From the NCBI GenBank assembly GCA_963701675.1, contig OY969623.1, positions 1,922,001-1,986,000 on the forward strand: a stretch of 64,000 nucleotides of DNA, read 5' to 3'. Numbering within the stretch: position 1 is the stretch's first letter; each line of letters opens with the position of its first letter. Below are positions 38,903-48,649 of this stretch, piece by piece. The position numbers and the translations under genes are program-made. The notes under the pieces are model-generated. The model worked only from the letters and a program-made list of their open reading frames with translations. It did no database searches and was not told where the DNA came from. The stretch comes from G963701675 sp963701675. GTDB lineage: Bacteria > Planctomycetota > Planctomycetia > Gemmatales > Gemmataceae.

Positions 38903-39130
38903 GGAGGAGCCCTCTGAACCGACGAAAACCCAGCCCGCCGACGTTCCCCGCCACGCGGATTATTACGAGCACTCCGAGCCCTTTGTCGAAGACGAACTCC
39001 GGCGCCGCCCGTGAATCGGCACAGGTGAGAACAACGGCGATCGGTCGCTGCCCCTGCGATAGCTCGATCCGTTTCTTCGAGCCCGGCTCAACCTCGGGGC
39101 CTGCATTGCCGCCTCATTAGTCCGCCATGC

Positions 39131-40579
39131 TCAAGTTAGTCCTAGACCTGCGGTTATAGCAAGATCGCCCAATGGCGACGATTCCCTGATCAGCAAATCG
39201 TTAGACTCACTAGTGGACCGCCGGTGAAGAAGAATTACTTCGGATAGTCCGCCCTTCGGTCGTGCACGCGATGAGAAGTCAAACGACTCGGAACGCAAAT
39301 GGCCCTTTACTCGCCGCCTAGCCACATCGAACTTCAAACCTACGTTTGTCGCGCGTTTTGCAGCGATGGAAGCAGGGTCAAGCCCGAATCCGTCACTCGG
39401 CGGGATTTCGTCCGTCGAGGTGTTGATCAGCACGGAGACAGTGGGGGAGCCGTGATTGGGGGTAGCCAGGTCGGACAATAATGTGTCCTCAGAGATATCA
39501 AAGTTGGCCGCGACCAGATCATAGTACGGATCACCACCCACGCCGTGCGTGATACAACTGAAAAGGGGAAACATGCCGCTGTTGTAACATACCGCTACTT
39601 CGTTGCTGCCACGCAATGCGACAGCAAAGTCATCGCGGCCATCCGGGTTTCCAGTCCCTGAGTCATAGTTACCGAAATCAGCGACGACAATTTCCGCTGG
39701 CCAGTTGCCGGGCATCTGCAGGTAAACGGGCGCCTGAAATGTGCCATCTCCGTTGCCTAGGAGGACCCCGACTTCATCAAAATCGGTAAACGCTACGAGA
39801 AGGTCCTGTTTGCCGTCCTGGTTCATATCACCACTGGCGATTCCTTCCGGATAGTTTTTTACAGTATATTCGACCGGTGGCTTAAAGGTTCCGTTTCCGT
39901 TGCCGAGAAGAATACCGACGGGACCTCCGAGATGGTGATGGGTAACGGCCACGTCAAGAGCACCATCCTGGTTGAAGTCGCCAACTTCGAAATCATAAAC
40001 TTCTGTGTGATTGGTATTGATAGGGCTGGCGGCATCGAAGTTGGTGCTGCAATGACCCTTCAGGAGGCGCAGTGTGTCGGTTCCTAGGGAAGTGGTGTAA
40101 TGCCCCGTTAAGATGTCCGGCATTCCATCATTTGTGAAATCGGCAATCGCGACCTCAAATGCATTGTTCCCCGCGTAGTAGTTTAAGGCGACCGGAAAGA
40201 AGCGTCGCCCGCCTGTGCCAAAAAGTATGCTGATGCTGTCGACGCCGAAATTGGTTGCGACGAGATCGAGGTTGCCGTCGCAGTTGAGATCCCCCGTCGC
40301 GATTCCAGTGGGGTTATCTCCGGCGTTGTATACCATTGGCAACCCAAAAGTTCCATTGGGTTTGGACGGCAAAACGGTGACTTGATCTTCGCTCCAGTTG
40401 GTGACAGCCAAATCGGTGAGACCCGTACCTGTCCTAAACTCCCCGGCTACGATATGGTGTGAACTCGGATTAGCCGAGTAGCTGGCCGCCGGTAGGAAGG
40501 CCATTAACCGGCGGTCCTCAAGCGCCTCTAATCTCGGGGTGAAACGTGTCCCATTGCGTCGAATATGTGCACTTATCAT
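39131..40579 (-). CDS. Secreted FG-GAP/VCBS-repeat protein with planctomycete export motif
   Basis: 482 residues; the ATG has AAAGGAG upstream. The export motif is EALEDRRLMAFLP (about residues 18-30). A seven-bladed propeller follows (DLNCDGNLDL, DFTNDGMPDI, DFNQDGALDV, DMNQDGKQDL), clearly paralogous to the protein at 22.6 kb, including the shared GTGLTDLAVTN, TLRLLKG and GNGNGTFKPP stretches. It ends in a basic, unstructured tail of about 90 residues. Probably surface-exposed. Confidence 0.88.
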   Translation of the reverse strand: MISAHIRRNGTRFTPRLEALEDRRLMAFLPAASYSANPSSHHIVAGEFRTGTGLTDLAVTNWSEDQVTVLPSKPNGTFGLPMVYNAGDNPTGIATGDLNCDGNLDLVATNFGVDSISILFGTGGRRFFPVALNYYAGNNAFEVAIADFTNDGMPDILTGHYTTSLGTDTLRLLKGHCSTNFDAASPINTNHTEVYDFEVGDFNQDGALDVAVTHHHLGGPVGILLGNGNGTFKPPVEYTVKNYPEGIASGDMNQDGKQDLLVAFTDFDEVGVLLGNGDGTFQAPVYLQMPGNWPAEIVVADFGNYDSGTGNPDGRDDFAVALRGSNEVAVCYNSGMFPLFSCITHGVGGDPYYDLVAANFDISEDTLLSDLATPNHGSPTVSVLINTSTDEIPPSDGFGLDPASIAAKRATNVGLKFDVARRRVKGHLRSESFDFSSRARPKGGLSEVILLHRRSTSESNDLLIRESSPLGDLAITAGLGLT

Positions 40580-40775
40580 GGCGAATCTCCTTTTCGAAAT
40601 AGTGAAATTGGAGTTTCAGCGAGCGGCGCGGGTATCAAACAGGTGACACCATGTCATTTCCGACGACAAGCGCATAGTCTTGCCAAGGTGATGTTTGCTG
40701 GTCGAACAGCGAGCTTGCGCCGGACCACAGTCAGCGATAACCTTCAGACTCACGCGAAGGGTTCAGAAGCCAGTC

Positions 40776-42854
40776 TTATGAGTCGTTGGCGATCCAGCGT
40801 TCGATACCGTGCGTGTCGAGGTCGAGCGGGTCATCATCGCTACTTTCCAATACCGCGGACCAAGCCGTACGCCGCCAGCTTGCGTTCATCTGGGACGATG
40901 TGCCCGTCGTCGCGGCGCTCAAAAACTCCTTATCGAAGCACATACTCCCCGAGTCTCCAATCGGTGCCTGTTCGATAGAGCTATCTACGTCACACGAAGG
41001 GGCCGGTAGAGGTGGCGACGGAGCTAGGGCTGGTTGGACCTTCGGAACCAAAGGTTCTCGTTTACAGTCGCTTTGACATTCAATCGCACCAATATCAATT
41101 TGGCTATTCTGAATGCGCTTGTAGGGATCCCCGCGTCCGTCGTAGTCCGGTGCCCCTTTTGTTTCCGCGTCCGGATCTCCGGAATTCAAAGCAGTACTAT
41201 TTGGTGGTAACAAATGTACCACAAGCTTATTGGTTTCAAATGTAGATCCAATCACCGGACCGCCCTTGTAGCCCAACGCCACGAGTTCAAAATCCGCGTC
41301 CAGCAAGTCACTGTCAAGAAAACCGCACGGCTCGTCGCCGCATGCCTTGTCACTAAGCAGGTTGTAGCCGAGAGATGTTATTGGATGTCTAACGTCATTT
41401 CCGGGACTCGCCAAACCGGGGACAGTCACCTTGTTGTTCGCAACGATGCTGTTGTAAAGTTCAACTTCATTGGCGCCAACTGCTAGATAAACACCGCCTC
41501 CTCCAGACTGCTGCCTCGGCACCTGTTCCGGGTCACCGATCTCAGACGTTACGCTATTATGCGCAATCGTACTCCAACGGATTCCAAACTTGGTGTTTGG
41601 TGGCGGATCAATGCCGCATTGGGAATCCGGGAATACATCTCCTTCTGCGGGCCATTTGATCCACACCCCGCCTGCGCTCATCGTTCTGCTTAATGGTGTT
41701 TCAGTGGTTACGTCGTGCTGAACCGAGTTCCCTGAAATAGTGGCGTTACAGATGTCTGCATTGGTCCGTGGCGCAACCATACCGCCGCCGTGTGCGGAAA
41801 CCGCGTAGCCTTCATCTGCGCGTCCCTCAAGAATTACTCGATTATTAAAGATTGTGGTCGTTACGACAACCGTGGAAACTGGGCCGACATCGGGACTATC
41901 GTTGAAAATGCCTCCTCCTTCGGCGGTGAATTCTGCTCCCGACTTTGCCGCAGTGTCCGGCTCTGCGACGAGGGCCACTTCTAACCGGCCTAGGGCATTC
42001 TCTCCGACTCCGCTATTGGTGATCTTAAGCTCCCCTTGGCTTCGAATCCCGCCACCGTAGAAACTGATAGATGTCTCGCTCGCCCAGGTACACACGGCTT
42101 CTGCCCGTCTTAGTGGCGTTTCAATCATCTCACATACGGTATTTCCCTTGATCAGGCTGTAATCGATTTCCGCCTTTCCTGCAGTATAGATGCCCCCGCC
42201 TCCAAATGTGATTAGGGGAAACTCAGGATTGGCTTCGTGGAGGCCGGTCACCTTGTTGTTCCGGACTGTGGTCTGATGAACAAGGATGTTTCCGACATTG
42301 TAGATGCCTCCGCCAAAAGCACCAGAATATCCCGCTTCGCAAGGGTCGAAGGGACTAGAAGTGTCGCAAGGTCCGGCGATCGCCTCATTGTTTTCTACGA
42401 TGCTTTCTAACAGTCGAAGGAAGCCTTGGTTGTAGAGGCCGCCTCCTTGGGGACTCCTTCCATTTTTGACCGTCAAGCCAGAGATTTCTACCGGGTTAGC
42501 CTCGTCGCCTCCGACAACGTTGAAGATTCTGCCCAGGGCACCACCGTTAATGTGGAGCACGCCGGCCCCTGGCCCGGATATCGTCATTGGATGCTGGATG
42601 GTCAGATCGCCATTCGACAGCATGATTTCTCCGGTAACGTCAAAATCAACGACATCACCAGCCATCGCATTGCCGATTGCATCACGCAAGGTGCAGTCGA
42701 GGGGGATTTCCGGCTTACATTCCCCGAAGCCATTGCTGTCTCCAGGTAGGTCAACCGTGATCAGCGCCGGCAATCGTCGTTGCTCCAATGTCTCGATGTG
42801 GGGGCGCCATCGGAAGGCATGCCGCCAGACCTGGGATCGGTGAGTCGAGGCCAT
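40776..42854 (-). CDS. Secreted polymorphic beta-helix protein with planctomycete export motif
   Basis: 692 residues from the ATG of MASTHRSQVW, which has AAAGGAG upstream; the longer frame to 43007 lacks support. The export motif is IETLEQRRLPAL. Then CTLRDAIGNAMAGDVV and repeated GGGIYN, GGGLYN, GGGIYT, NNKVTG and GNSVQ units form a right-handed parallel beta-helix like chlamydial polymorphic membrane proteins. The last 100 residues are Pro/Ser-rich. Cys pairs are frequent, fitting an extracellular location. Confidence 0.85.
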   Translation of the reverse strand: MASTHRSQVWRHAFRWRPHIETLEQRRLPALITVDLPGDSNGFGECKPEIPLDCTLRDAIGNAMAGDVVDFDVTGEIMLSNGDLTIQHPMTISGPGAGVLHINGGALGRIFNVVGGDEANPVEISGLTVKNGRSPQGGGLYNQGFLRLLESIVENNEAIAGPCDTSSPFDPCEAGYSGAFGGGIYNVGNILVHQTTVRNNKVTGLHEANPEFPLITFGGGGIYTAGKAEIDYSLIKGNTVCEMIETPLRRAEAVCTWASETSISFYGGGIRSQGELKITNSGVGENALGRLEVALVAEPDTAAKSGAEFTAEGGGIFNDSPDVGPVSTVVVTTTIFNNRVILEGRADEGYAVSAHGGGMVAPRTNADICNATISGNSVQHDVTTETPLSRTMSAGGVWIKWPAEGDVFPDSQCGIDPPPNTKFGIRWSTIAHNSVTSEIGDPEQVPRQQSGGGGVYLAVGANEVELYNSIVANNKVTVPGLASPGNDVRHPITSLGYNLLSDKACGDEPCGFLDSDLLDADFELVALGYKGGPVIGSTFETNKLVVHLLPPNSTALNSGDPDAETKGAPDYDGRGDPYKRIQNSQIDIGAIECQSDCKREPLVPKVQPALAPSPPLPAPSCDVDSSIEQAPIGDSGSMCFDKEFLSAATTGTSSQMNASWRRTAWSAVLESSDDDPLDLDTHGIERWIANDS

Positions 42855-43014
42855 CGCAGTACTCCTTTTTCGCAGCGCACAGGCGACCTCTTTTCTGTCT
42901 GCCATTCCTAGACACGCTCCCTTCAAAAATCGGACGCGCATTTCTTGGAAAAACGGAAAACTCTGCGCCGCCTGTCGGAAGTCACCTGGTACATCCGTGG
43001 TATTCAATTTTTTC

Positions 43015-43197
43015 TTTGATGACCTTCCGCTGCAGAATAGCGCCTTCTCGAGGGCCGCGCATCACTACGTAAATCTGCTTTCGATGCGCAAGCGCTACGG
43101 AGCAGCTATTTTCGGGGATTTGTCCGAGAAGCACGGTCGTCCACCGTCCACGTCGGAGTTTCATGCCGAGATCAACCGATTTGCAACCGTAAGGTGA
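43015..43197 (+). pseudogene. Fragment of a PIN-like protein
   Basis: AHHYVNLLSMRKRYGAAIFG then DLSEKHGRPPSTSE matches the middle of the intron-split PIN gene (HSYYVNLLLVRKRLARAL, then IEEHGRPPTSDE). Both flanks are lost. The region 43200-43669 has no gene I can support. Confidence 0.7.
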
Positions 43198-43669
43198 AAA
43201 ATCTGAAACCAGATCACAAGCCTGTTTCCAGCGGTAGTTGCAATGTTGATCAGTCGGGTTCTCGCCCAAAGCATGCGACATGGGTGAAGCAAGTAGACGT
43301 GCTGAATGGAACATCGAAACCATCGAGGCGCACTACGGCGTGTTGGCGATAGGAAAGTGGGGGAGTCCTACGGCGAGGGCATTTCCGGTTTCCTTGAAGA
43401 ATGCCTTTAGAAGCGCGATTGCGCGAAGGTATCAGCGAAATCAATAGCCCGGTAGGATGACAACAGAATCGACGTGTCGGAACGAAGCGCGCAAAATCAA
43501 TCGGCGTCCCGTGATCATGCAGTTGGTTGCCGGCAAGATAAACGGGAACGATAGCGAACAGTCATTACCACCCAGCGTTCTACACCCTGGCGCTTTCCCG
43601 CGTGGTGATCCAGTAAAATAGAGCAGAGGCAAAACAAAGCGAGACCGGTCGTCAGGAACAGGAGGTTGA

Positions 43670-45739
43670 ATGAGCGGCAACGGGCGTGATACTGGAAATT
43701 TGGGGAAGCACACCGAGTGCGCAAAGCTAATCAAGGAGGTATTGCTGGCCGCCGCTGCAGTGATGACTGTCGGGGCGCTGCTGTATTTGAACTGGCGTAT
43801 CGCACTGTTTGTCTCACTTGGGCTATCCATAATCGTGTCAGTATACGTGCTTTTCTTTTGGAATGTGCCAAGCCGGATTGTAGGTGGGATGCCCAAGAGG
43901 TGGATCGAGGCACACCCACATTTGAGACGGGCCCTTATTGGCTGGCTCGTCGCAGTCATTTTCATCATTGGAGGCCTTGGATGGGCGTTCACGAGCAACG
44001 GCCACTCCCCGCACCACGCCGATGTGCAGGGGCAGGTCGATCCCGACCCGAACGTGATCTTGGTGGCGCGGCTCGATGGGCCGGACAAGGACTACGGCGT
44101 CACCGAGATCATCGTCAATCGCCTCCGCGAGGCGGTGGTGGAATTCCCCGACGTGAACGTGAAAGTACTCGACGAGGTAATCAGTCCCATCCAAGGCAGT
44201 GAGTACGCGAGGCAGAAAGGTAGGGACGAAGGGGCCGGAATTGTCCTATGGGGCTGGTACCGGAAGACGTCGGAGAAGACCATGATCGACGTCCACTTCG
44301 AGATGTTACGGCGCCCAGTCCGTATGCCGACTGGAGACGAAACAACTAGCCTGGTCTTGGCGGCTGCCGACTTGGAGGCGTTCAAAATCCAGCAAGAGCT
44401 ATCGGAGAAACTGAACTGCCTCGTCCTCCTCACGGCAGGGCTGGTGCAGTACGAAGCCAAGGAATACGACGGAGCCATTGCCCGGTTCACAAGAGCCATA
44501 GAACGCTACGCTGCCGCCGAGCGACTCACTAAGGCAGACGCTTTCTTCCTATTCCGAGGCAATGCCTACGCCTTCAAAGAAGACTACACGAAGGCAATCG
44601 CGGACTACGACCGCATGATTGGCAACTTTGAACCCGGTGAGCGGGCAGAAGGGCTGGCAAGCGCCCTCACCGCCCGTGGCATGGCCTATGTCCGCAACCG
44701 AGAACTCAAGAAAGGCCTGGCTGACTTCGACCGTGTAATTCCATTGAAACCGCACACCGCCTACGCCCACAATAACCGCGGGGCGATCTCGTTCCAGGTC
44801 GATCGGACGAATGCGCAACACGCGCTGGTGGACATCAGCCGCGCCATCGAGTTGGCCCCAGGCGTCTCTATGGCGTACAGAAACCGTGCGCAGATTTACG
44901 TCGAGATTGGTGACTATGAGAAAGCGTTTAGGGATTGCGACGAGATGATTTCAAGAGGCGTCGAAGTAGCCAACGCCCGGTATATACGAGGCAACGCCTA
45001 TTTCGATATGAGGAAGTTCGACGACGCCATCGCGGAGTATAGCCTTGCTTTCGACAAGGATCCTGAGATGATCAGGGCGCTCTACAGCCGCGGCAACGCC
45101 TTTCGGGAGAAAGGGAGTTTTCGCCGCGCGATCATCGACTACGACCGAGCGATCAACTTAAATCCGCACTTCGCCTTCGCTTATGCCCACCGTGGGATCG
45201 CCTACATGCAAATGGGGAATCTCACGGGGGCGGCTGACGACTTCGATGCCACGATCGCGCTCGACCCGAACAACGCGGAAGGCTACGCGAACCGCGGTAT
45301 TCTGCGTGCTAGGTCGCAGGATTATGACCGCGCTATCGAAGATTACGTCCATGCCATCAAACTGAACCCGGAGGACTCCACACCGTACTTCAACCGCGGC
45401 ATTGCGTATAGTAACATAAATCGACTCGATGACGCCATCGCAGACTACACAACCGCGCTACGGCTCAAGTCGCGGCGGGAGGTCGATGTTCTCAACAACC
45501 GTGGCAACGCCTACCTGGAAAAGGGGGATACCACCAAAGCATTCGCTGACTATGATCGGGCGATCATGATCGATCCTAAGTACGTCCTAGCCAGACTCTC
45601 TCGCGGGAGAGCATACGCCAAGAACGGCAATAAATCGTCAGCCATTGAGGATTTCAAAACGGCGTTAGCGTTGGTGGGGGACAATCACGAATTAAGGCCG
45701 TCGATCGAAATGGCTTTGCGAGCCCTTGATGCTAATTAA
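43670..45739 (+). CDS. Membrane-anchored TPR-repeat protein
   Basis: 689 residues; AGGAGG precedes the ATG. Three hydrophobic helices lie in the first 110 residues (about 22-40, 43-63, 88-108). A segment of about 150 residues follows that resembles a periplasmic sensor (NVILVARLDGPDKDYGVTEI, ARQKGRDEGAGIVLWGWY). From about 255 to the end there are roughly twelve tetratricopeptide repeats of the DYDRAIxLNP type. Such proteins are usually scaffolds. It stands alone on its strand, convergent with the HEPN/nuclease-like gene. Confidence 0.88.
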   Translation: MSGNGRDTGNLGKHTECAKLIKEVLLAAAAVMTVGALLYLNWRIALFVSLGLSIIVSVYVLFFWNVPSRIVGGMPKRWIEAHPHLRRALIGWLVAVIFIIGGLGWAFTSNGHSPHHADVQGQVDPDPNVILVARLDGPDKDYGVTEIIVNRLREAVVEFPDVNVKVLDEVISPIQGSEYARQKGRDEGAGIVLWGWYRKTSEKTMIDVHFEMLRRPVRMPTGDETTSLVLAAADLEAFKIQQELSEKLNCLVLLTAGLVQYEAKEYDGAIARFTRAIERYAAAERLTKADAFFLFRGNAYAFKEDYTKAIADYDRMIGNFEPGERAEGLASALTARGMAYVRNRELKKGLADFDRVIPLKPHTAYAHNNRGAISFQVDRTNAQHALVDISRAIELAPGVSMAYRNRAQIYVEIGDYEKAFRDCDEMISRGVEVANARYIRGNAYFDMRKFDDAIAEYSLAFDKDPEMIRALYSRGNAFREKGSFRRAIIDYDRAINLNPHFAFAYAHRGIAYMQMGNLTGAADDFDATIALDPNNAEGYANRGILRARSQDYDRAIEDYVHAIKLNPEDSTPYFNRGIAYSNINRLDDAIADYTTALRLKSRREVDVLNNRGNAYLEKGDTTKAFADYDRAIMIDPKYVLARLSRGRAYAKNGNKSSAIEDFKTALALVGDNHELRPSIEMALRALDAN

Positions 45740-45806
45740 GATTTTGGAGCAAGCCCTCTGTCGTTTGCTTATCGCGTCCCCCTTCACCTTTAGGAGAACA
45801 TTGCAC

Positions 45807-47900
45807 TTACGCAGAAGCCCTGAACACGTAAGCCCCTTCCACCACCTGCTTCACGTCGCCGTTGACCTTCAGTCCGGCCTGTCCCGTCTTCGCCAATTGC
45901 ACGTCCTTTTCGTTCTGACGGATCGACTCAACGGTCATGGCCTCGTAGCCAGTGGCCGCGAGTACGAACACCCGATCGCCTTTCGCAACGGGTGGGTCGG
46001 CATCGACCTCGACGCCAAGTACGCCAATCCTCGGGAATAGCCGGATCACCTCGCCGACGTAGGTGCAATTCGGCGGCCAGCAGGCAATGAGCCCAGTCCC
46101 CTTGATAGCTTCGCGAAGCCGGGTCAGTGGCCATTTGTGGTCGCGCGCCCCCTTGATGTACCAGAGAAGGTCGGGCGCGAACACCAGCGACACGCCGCAG
46201 GTTCTGAGCAACTCGGCAAGATTGTCGTCCAGCTTTCGGCAGCTCTCGCGAATTTCCGGCGGCACGTGCTGCTGGTGGTTGACGACGCACAGCCCGTGGA
46301 TCGTCTTATAGGGGAATTCGCAGCGAAGTTGCAGAAGTCTGACCATCACGCCATTCAAATCACGAATGGTTAGAATTCCGTCAAGTTCGATCACGAACAC
46401 CGCCACCAGCAGGTCATCCACGTCGCACCGGAATCGCTCCGGAGCGGTCCCGGGGAGCGGATTCAGTATTTCGTGATCCACGATCGGTCCCTTATCGCTC
46501 ATGAACACGTCCATGATGTCGGCGTTGTCCGCCAGGATGACGGCGAGCGACATTTTGACGAACAGCGGTAGGTCCTTGGCGCTGCCATGAACCGCGCGGC
46601 GATGCGTGCCCCAGAGCATGTCATGTGCCAAGAACTCCTCGGCGTCGTCTGCCGGAATGTCGTGCCGTTCGACCACCTTGACTCCATCAGCCGCGTACTC
46701 AACGTCGAACAAGATGCGGCCCTTCAACATCCCTTTAACGTCGTACCGCTTGAACCGCTTCATACTGTTAACTTCATTGTCGTCGAGCCAGTCGAATAGC
46801 CACGTCATCGTTTCTGCCGCGCGTAGCATCGGGCCGTGGGCGAAGTGACTCACGCGGTGCCCCTCGTGCACAATCTTGTGCCTCAGCTCGCGCGTTTGCC
46901 CGAGTTCGTTCCGGAGCCGCACGCCGTTGATGTAAGGAATCCACGAGAGGAGTGGACCGGGGATTGTCCGCTTCGCGAGCTGAAGGTAGTTGTTCAGTCG
47001 AGTCAAGAACTTCGTGGCGGTGATCTCGAGTGCGCATTTGACTTGTACTGTCGATTTACCGCTCTTCCGCAGTGCCTCGGCGTATTTTGCCTCGAGCAGC
47101 ACTTCGAGCGCGGTGATGAGAGCTCGAATCGAATCGCCAAATCGTCCCGCGTAGAAGTAGCTCCAAGCATCGAGGAGAATCGTCTCGCCGGGCGTCTCCG
47201 GCTGGAAAAGGAACTGGCTCACCTCTTCGACGGTGGCCAGATTCGTCGGCTCTGACTTTCCATGCTTGCTTTGCAGTTCAAGACGGTACTCCAGGTCAGC
47301 ATACGGGTAAATCGACACGCGCAGGAAGTAATCCTTGAACCGCACGAACCATATCGGCACAGTGGCTTCGGTGACTTCTTGTACGAAGGGGTCATAGGAC
47401 ACCCGTCGGTAAGCCGTAATGAGTGCGTTCACGACCGGAAGGTGGCCCGCGACGAGTGCGGTGAAATAATGTGCCGCGTGCCCGCGGCTGAGCGGCTTTT
47501 CGTGCATGACGCCTTCCAGCGCGCTCTGCAGGGCCGTCGTCTCGATTATGAAAGTGGTCCTGTGAATTCGGGCGGAGCAGCCGCTTTTGCTCTGATCAAC
47601 TTGCTTCTGGATTGCCGACGGGGGCACGTCGCCCGGCCTCACGATGAACGCCGTCGAAGAGCGGTTTTTCAAGTGAGTGCTAGTGAGCTGAATCTCTTCG
47701 CAGCCGTGCACCACCTCGATCTTTAGCGTCGCCTCACCGTGCGCTACGTCGAATTGCCCCTCGGGTATCATGAGCCAGAAGGGTAACTCTAGGTAAAGAT
47801 GTACCGCGATCCGCGGCGACGACCAGTTTAGCGAACTTCCCGGCCAGACCGCCTCGTCTGTACCCCTGAGCGGATTTGCTTCGAACGGTTTGTTTGACAT
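45807..47900 (-). CDS. Large HEPN-like protein with nuclease-like and beta-barrel C-terminal parts
   Basis: 697 residues from the ATG of MSNKPFEANPL, preceded by GGGAGG; the longer frame to 48185 is not supported. Residues about 1-220 are beta-rich. Residues 230-400 are helical with TRELRHKIVHEGH, an RX4H HEPN motif (Arg-HKIV-His). The region about 490-620 has DDLLVAVFVIELDGILTIRD and KTIHGLCVVNHQQHVPPEIR. This resembles the degenerate PD-(D/E)XK fold in which a KG-LVVNH strand follows an acidic strand. The end is a beta-barrel segment (GDRVFVLAATGYEAMTV). HEPN plus nuclease suggests an RNA- or DNA-targeting defence effector; the fold calls are inferred from motifs. Confidence 0.6.
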   Translation of the reverse strand: MSNKPFEANPLRGTDEAVWPGSSLNWSSPRIAVHLYLELPFWLMIPEGQFDVAHGEATLKIEVVHGCEEIQLTSTHLKNRSSTAFIVRPGDVPPSAIQKQVDQSKSGCSARIHRTTFIIETTALQSALEGVMHEKPLSRGHAAHYFTALVAGHLPVVNALITAYRRVSYDPFVQEVTEATVPIWFVRFKDYFLRVSIYPYADLEYRLELQSKHGKSEPTNLATVEEVSQFLFQPETPGETILLDAWSYFYAGRFGDSIRALITALEVLLEAKYAEALRKSGKSTVQVKCALEITATKFLTRLNNYLQLAKRTIPGPLLSWIPYINGVRLRNELGQTRELRHKIVHEGHRVSHFAHGPMLRAAETMTWLFDWLDDNEVNSMKRFKRYDVKGMLKGRILFDVEYAADGVKVVERHDIPADDAEEFLAHDMLWGTHRRAVHGSAKDLPLFVKMSLAVILADNADIMDVFMSDKGPIVDHEILNPLPGTAPERFRCDVDDLLVAVFVIELDGILTIRDLNGVMVRLLQLRCEFPYKTIHGLCVVNHQQHVPPEIRESCRKLDDNLAELLRTCGVSLVFAPDLLWYIKGARDHKWPLTRLREAIKGTGLIACWPPNCTYVGEVIRLFPRIGVLGVEVDADPPVAKGDRVFVLAATGYEAMTVESIRQNEKDVQLAKTGQAGLKVNGDVKQVVEGAYVFRASA

Positions 47901-48202
47901 CCCGCACCTCCCACTACGCGCAAATACCATCGTAGTAGGTTTTCGCTCGGGGTGGAGGGAGCTGGCTGGCCCGTGCTGGGCTGCTTGGGGACAAATTGGG
48001 GACAGAGGTGGCCATCCAAGTGCCACGCGCGTACAACGCAAGTGAAGTGCAGCGACGGTCCCAACTTGTTGCTGGGACATAGCTAGCAACGCAAACAAGA
48101 CGCAAGTTCGTTGCAACCTTAATGTGCCGTTTTCAGGTTCAGGACCTGGCGCGTCTCCCACACACCGCAATCCATTAACTACCAAGAACGCAAAACGTTG
48201 CG

Positions 48203-48228
48203 CTTCGCAGAATCACCGAATTGCGAAA
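48203..48228 (-). repeat. REP-like hairpin repeat, copy 5
   Basis: Inverted copy: on the minus strand TTTCGCAATTCGGTGATT then CTGCGAAG. It lies in the 300-bp gap upstream of the HEPN/nuclease-like gene; nothing else is recognisable in that gap. Confidence 0.72.
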
Positions 48229-48394
48229 GCCAGGACACGATTAGCGTCGCTGTTAGTGGTCAAGTGAGGTTTGTTCCAAACCTCATGCACTGAACGTGAG
48301 CACTGGTAATCCTTCACGTCGTTCAGGGGCTTGCGACGCACGCTCCATTTGCACACGCCTAAGTGGGGACTGAAAAAAACTCCTTAGCGAAGCC

Positions 48395-48649
48395 TTACTC
48401 CATTCTCTTTTCCCAAAAGAAGACGCGAAGATTCATATTGTGGCCGTCAGAATAACGAACCGCGCCTTTGGGTGTGAAATCGCTACGCAAGCAATATCGT
48501 CTCGCCAATTCTAACGCGCCTACTTCAACAACACGGCCGGTGTACCCTGGGTCGTCCACCTGATGGAGCGAGTTGCTTCCCTTGTCATTTTTGTTGAATA
48601 CCGGTAGCCCATAAAACTCGTGTAACGATGCGTATTCTGATTCCGTCAT
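48395..48649 (-). CDS. Small protein coupled to the alkylation-repair-like gene
   Basis: 84 residues. Its ATG overlaps the stop of the upstream gene (TAATG), so the two are translated together. Sequence: acidic/aromatic start (MTESEYASLHEFYGLP), then a mixed alpha/beta body (YTGRVVEVGALELARRYCLR) and an aromatic end (LRVFFWEKRME). I do not recognise a family. It may be a partner of the HEAT-repeat protein. Confidence 0.65.
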   Translation of the reverse strand: MTESEYASLHEFYGLPVFNKNDKGSNSLHQVDDPGYTGRVVEVGALELARRYCLRSDFTPKGAVRYSDGHNMNLRVFFWEKRME

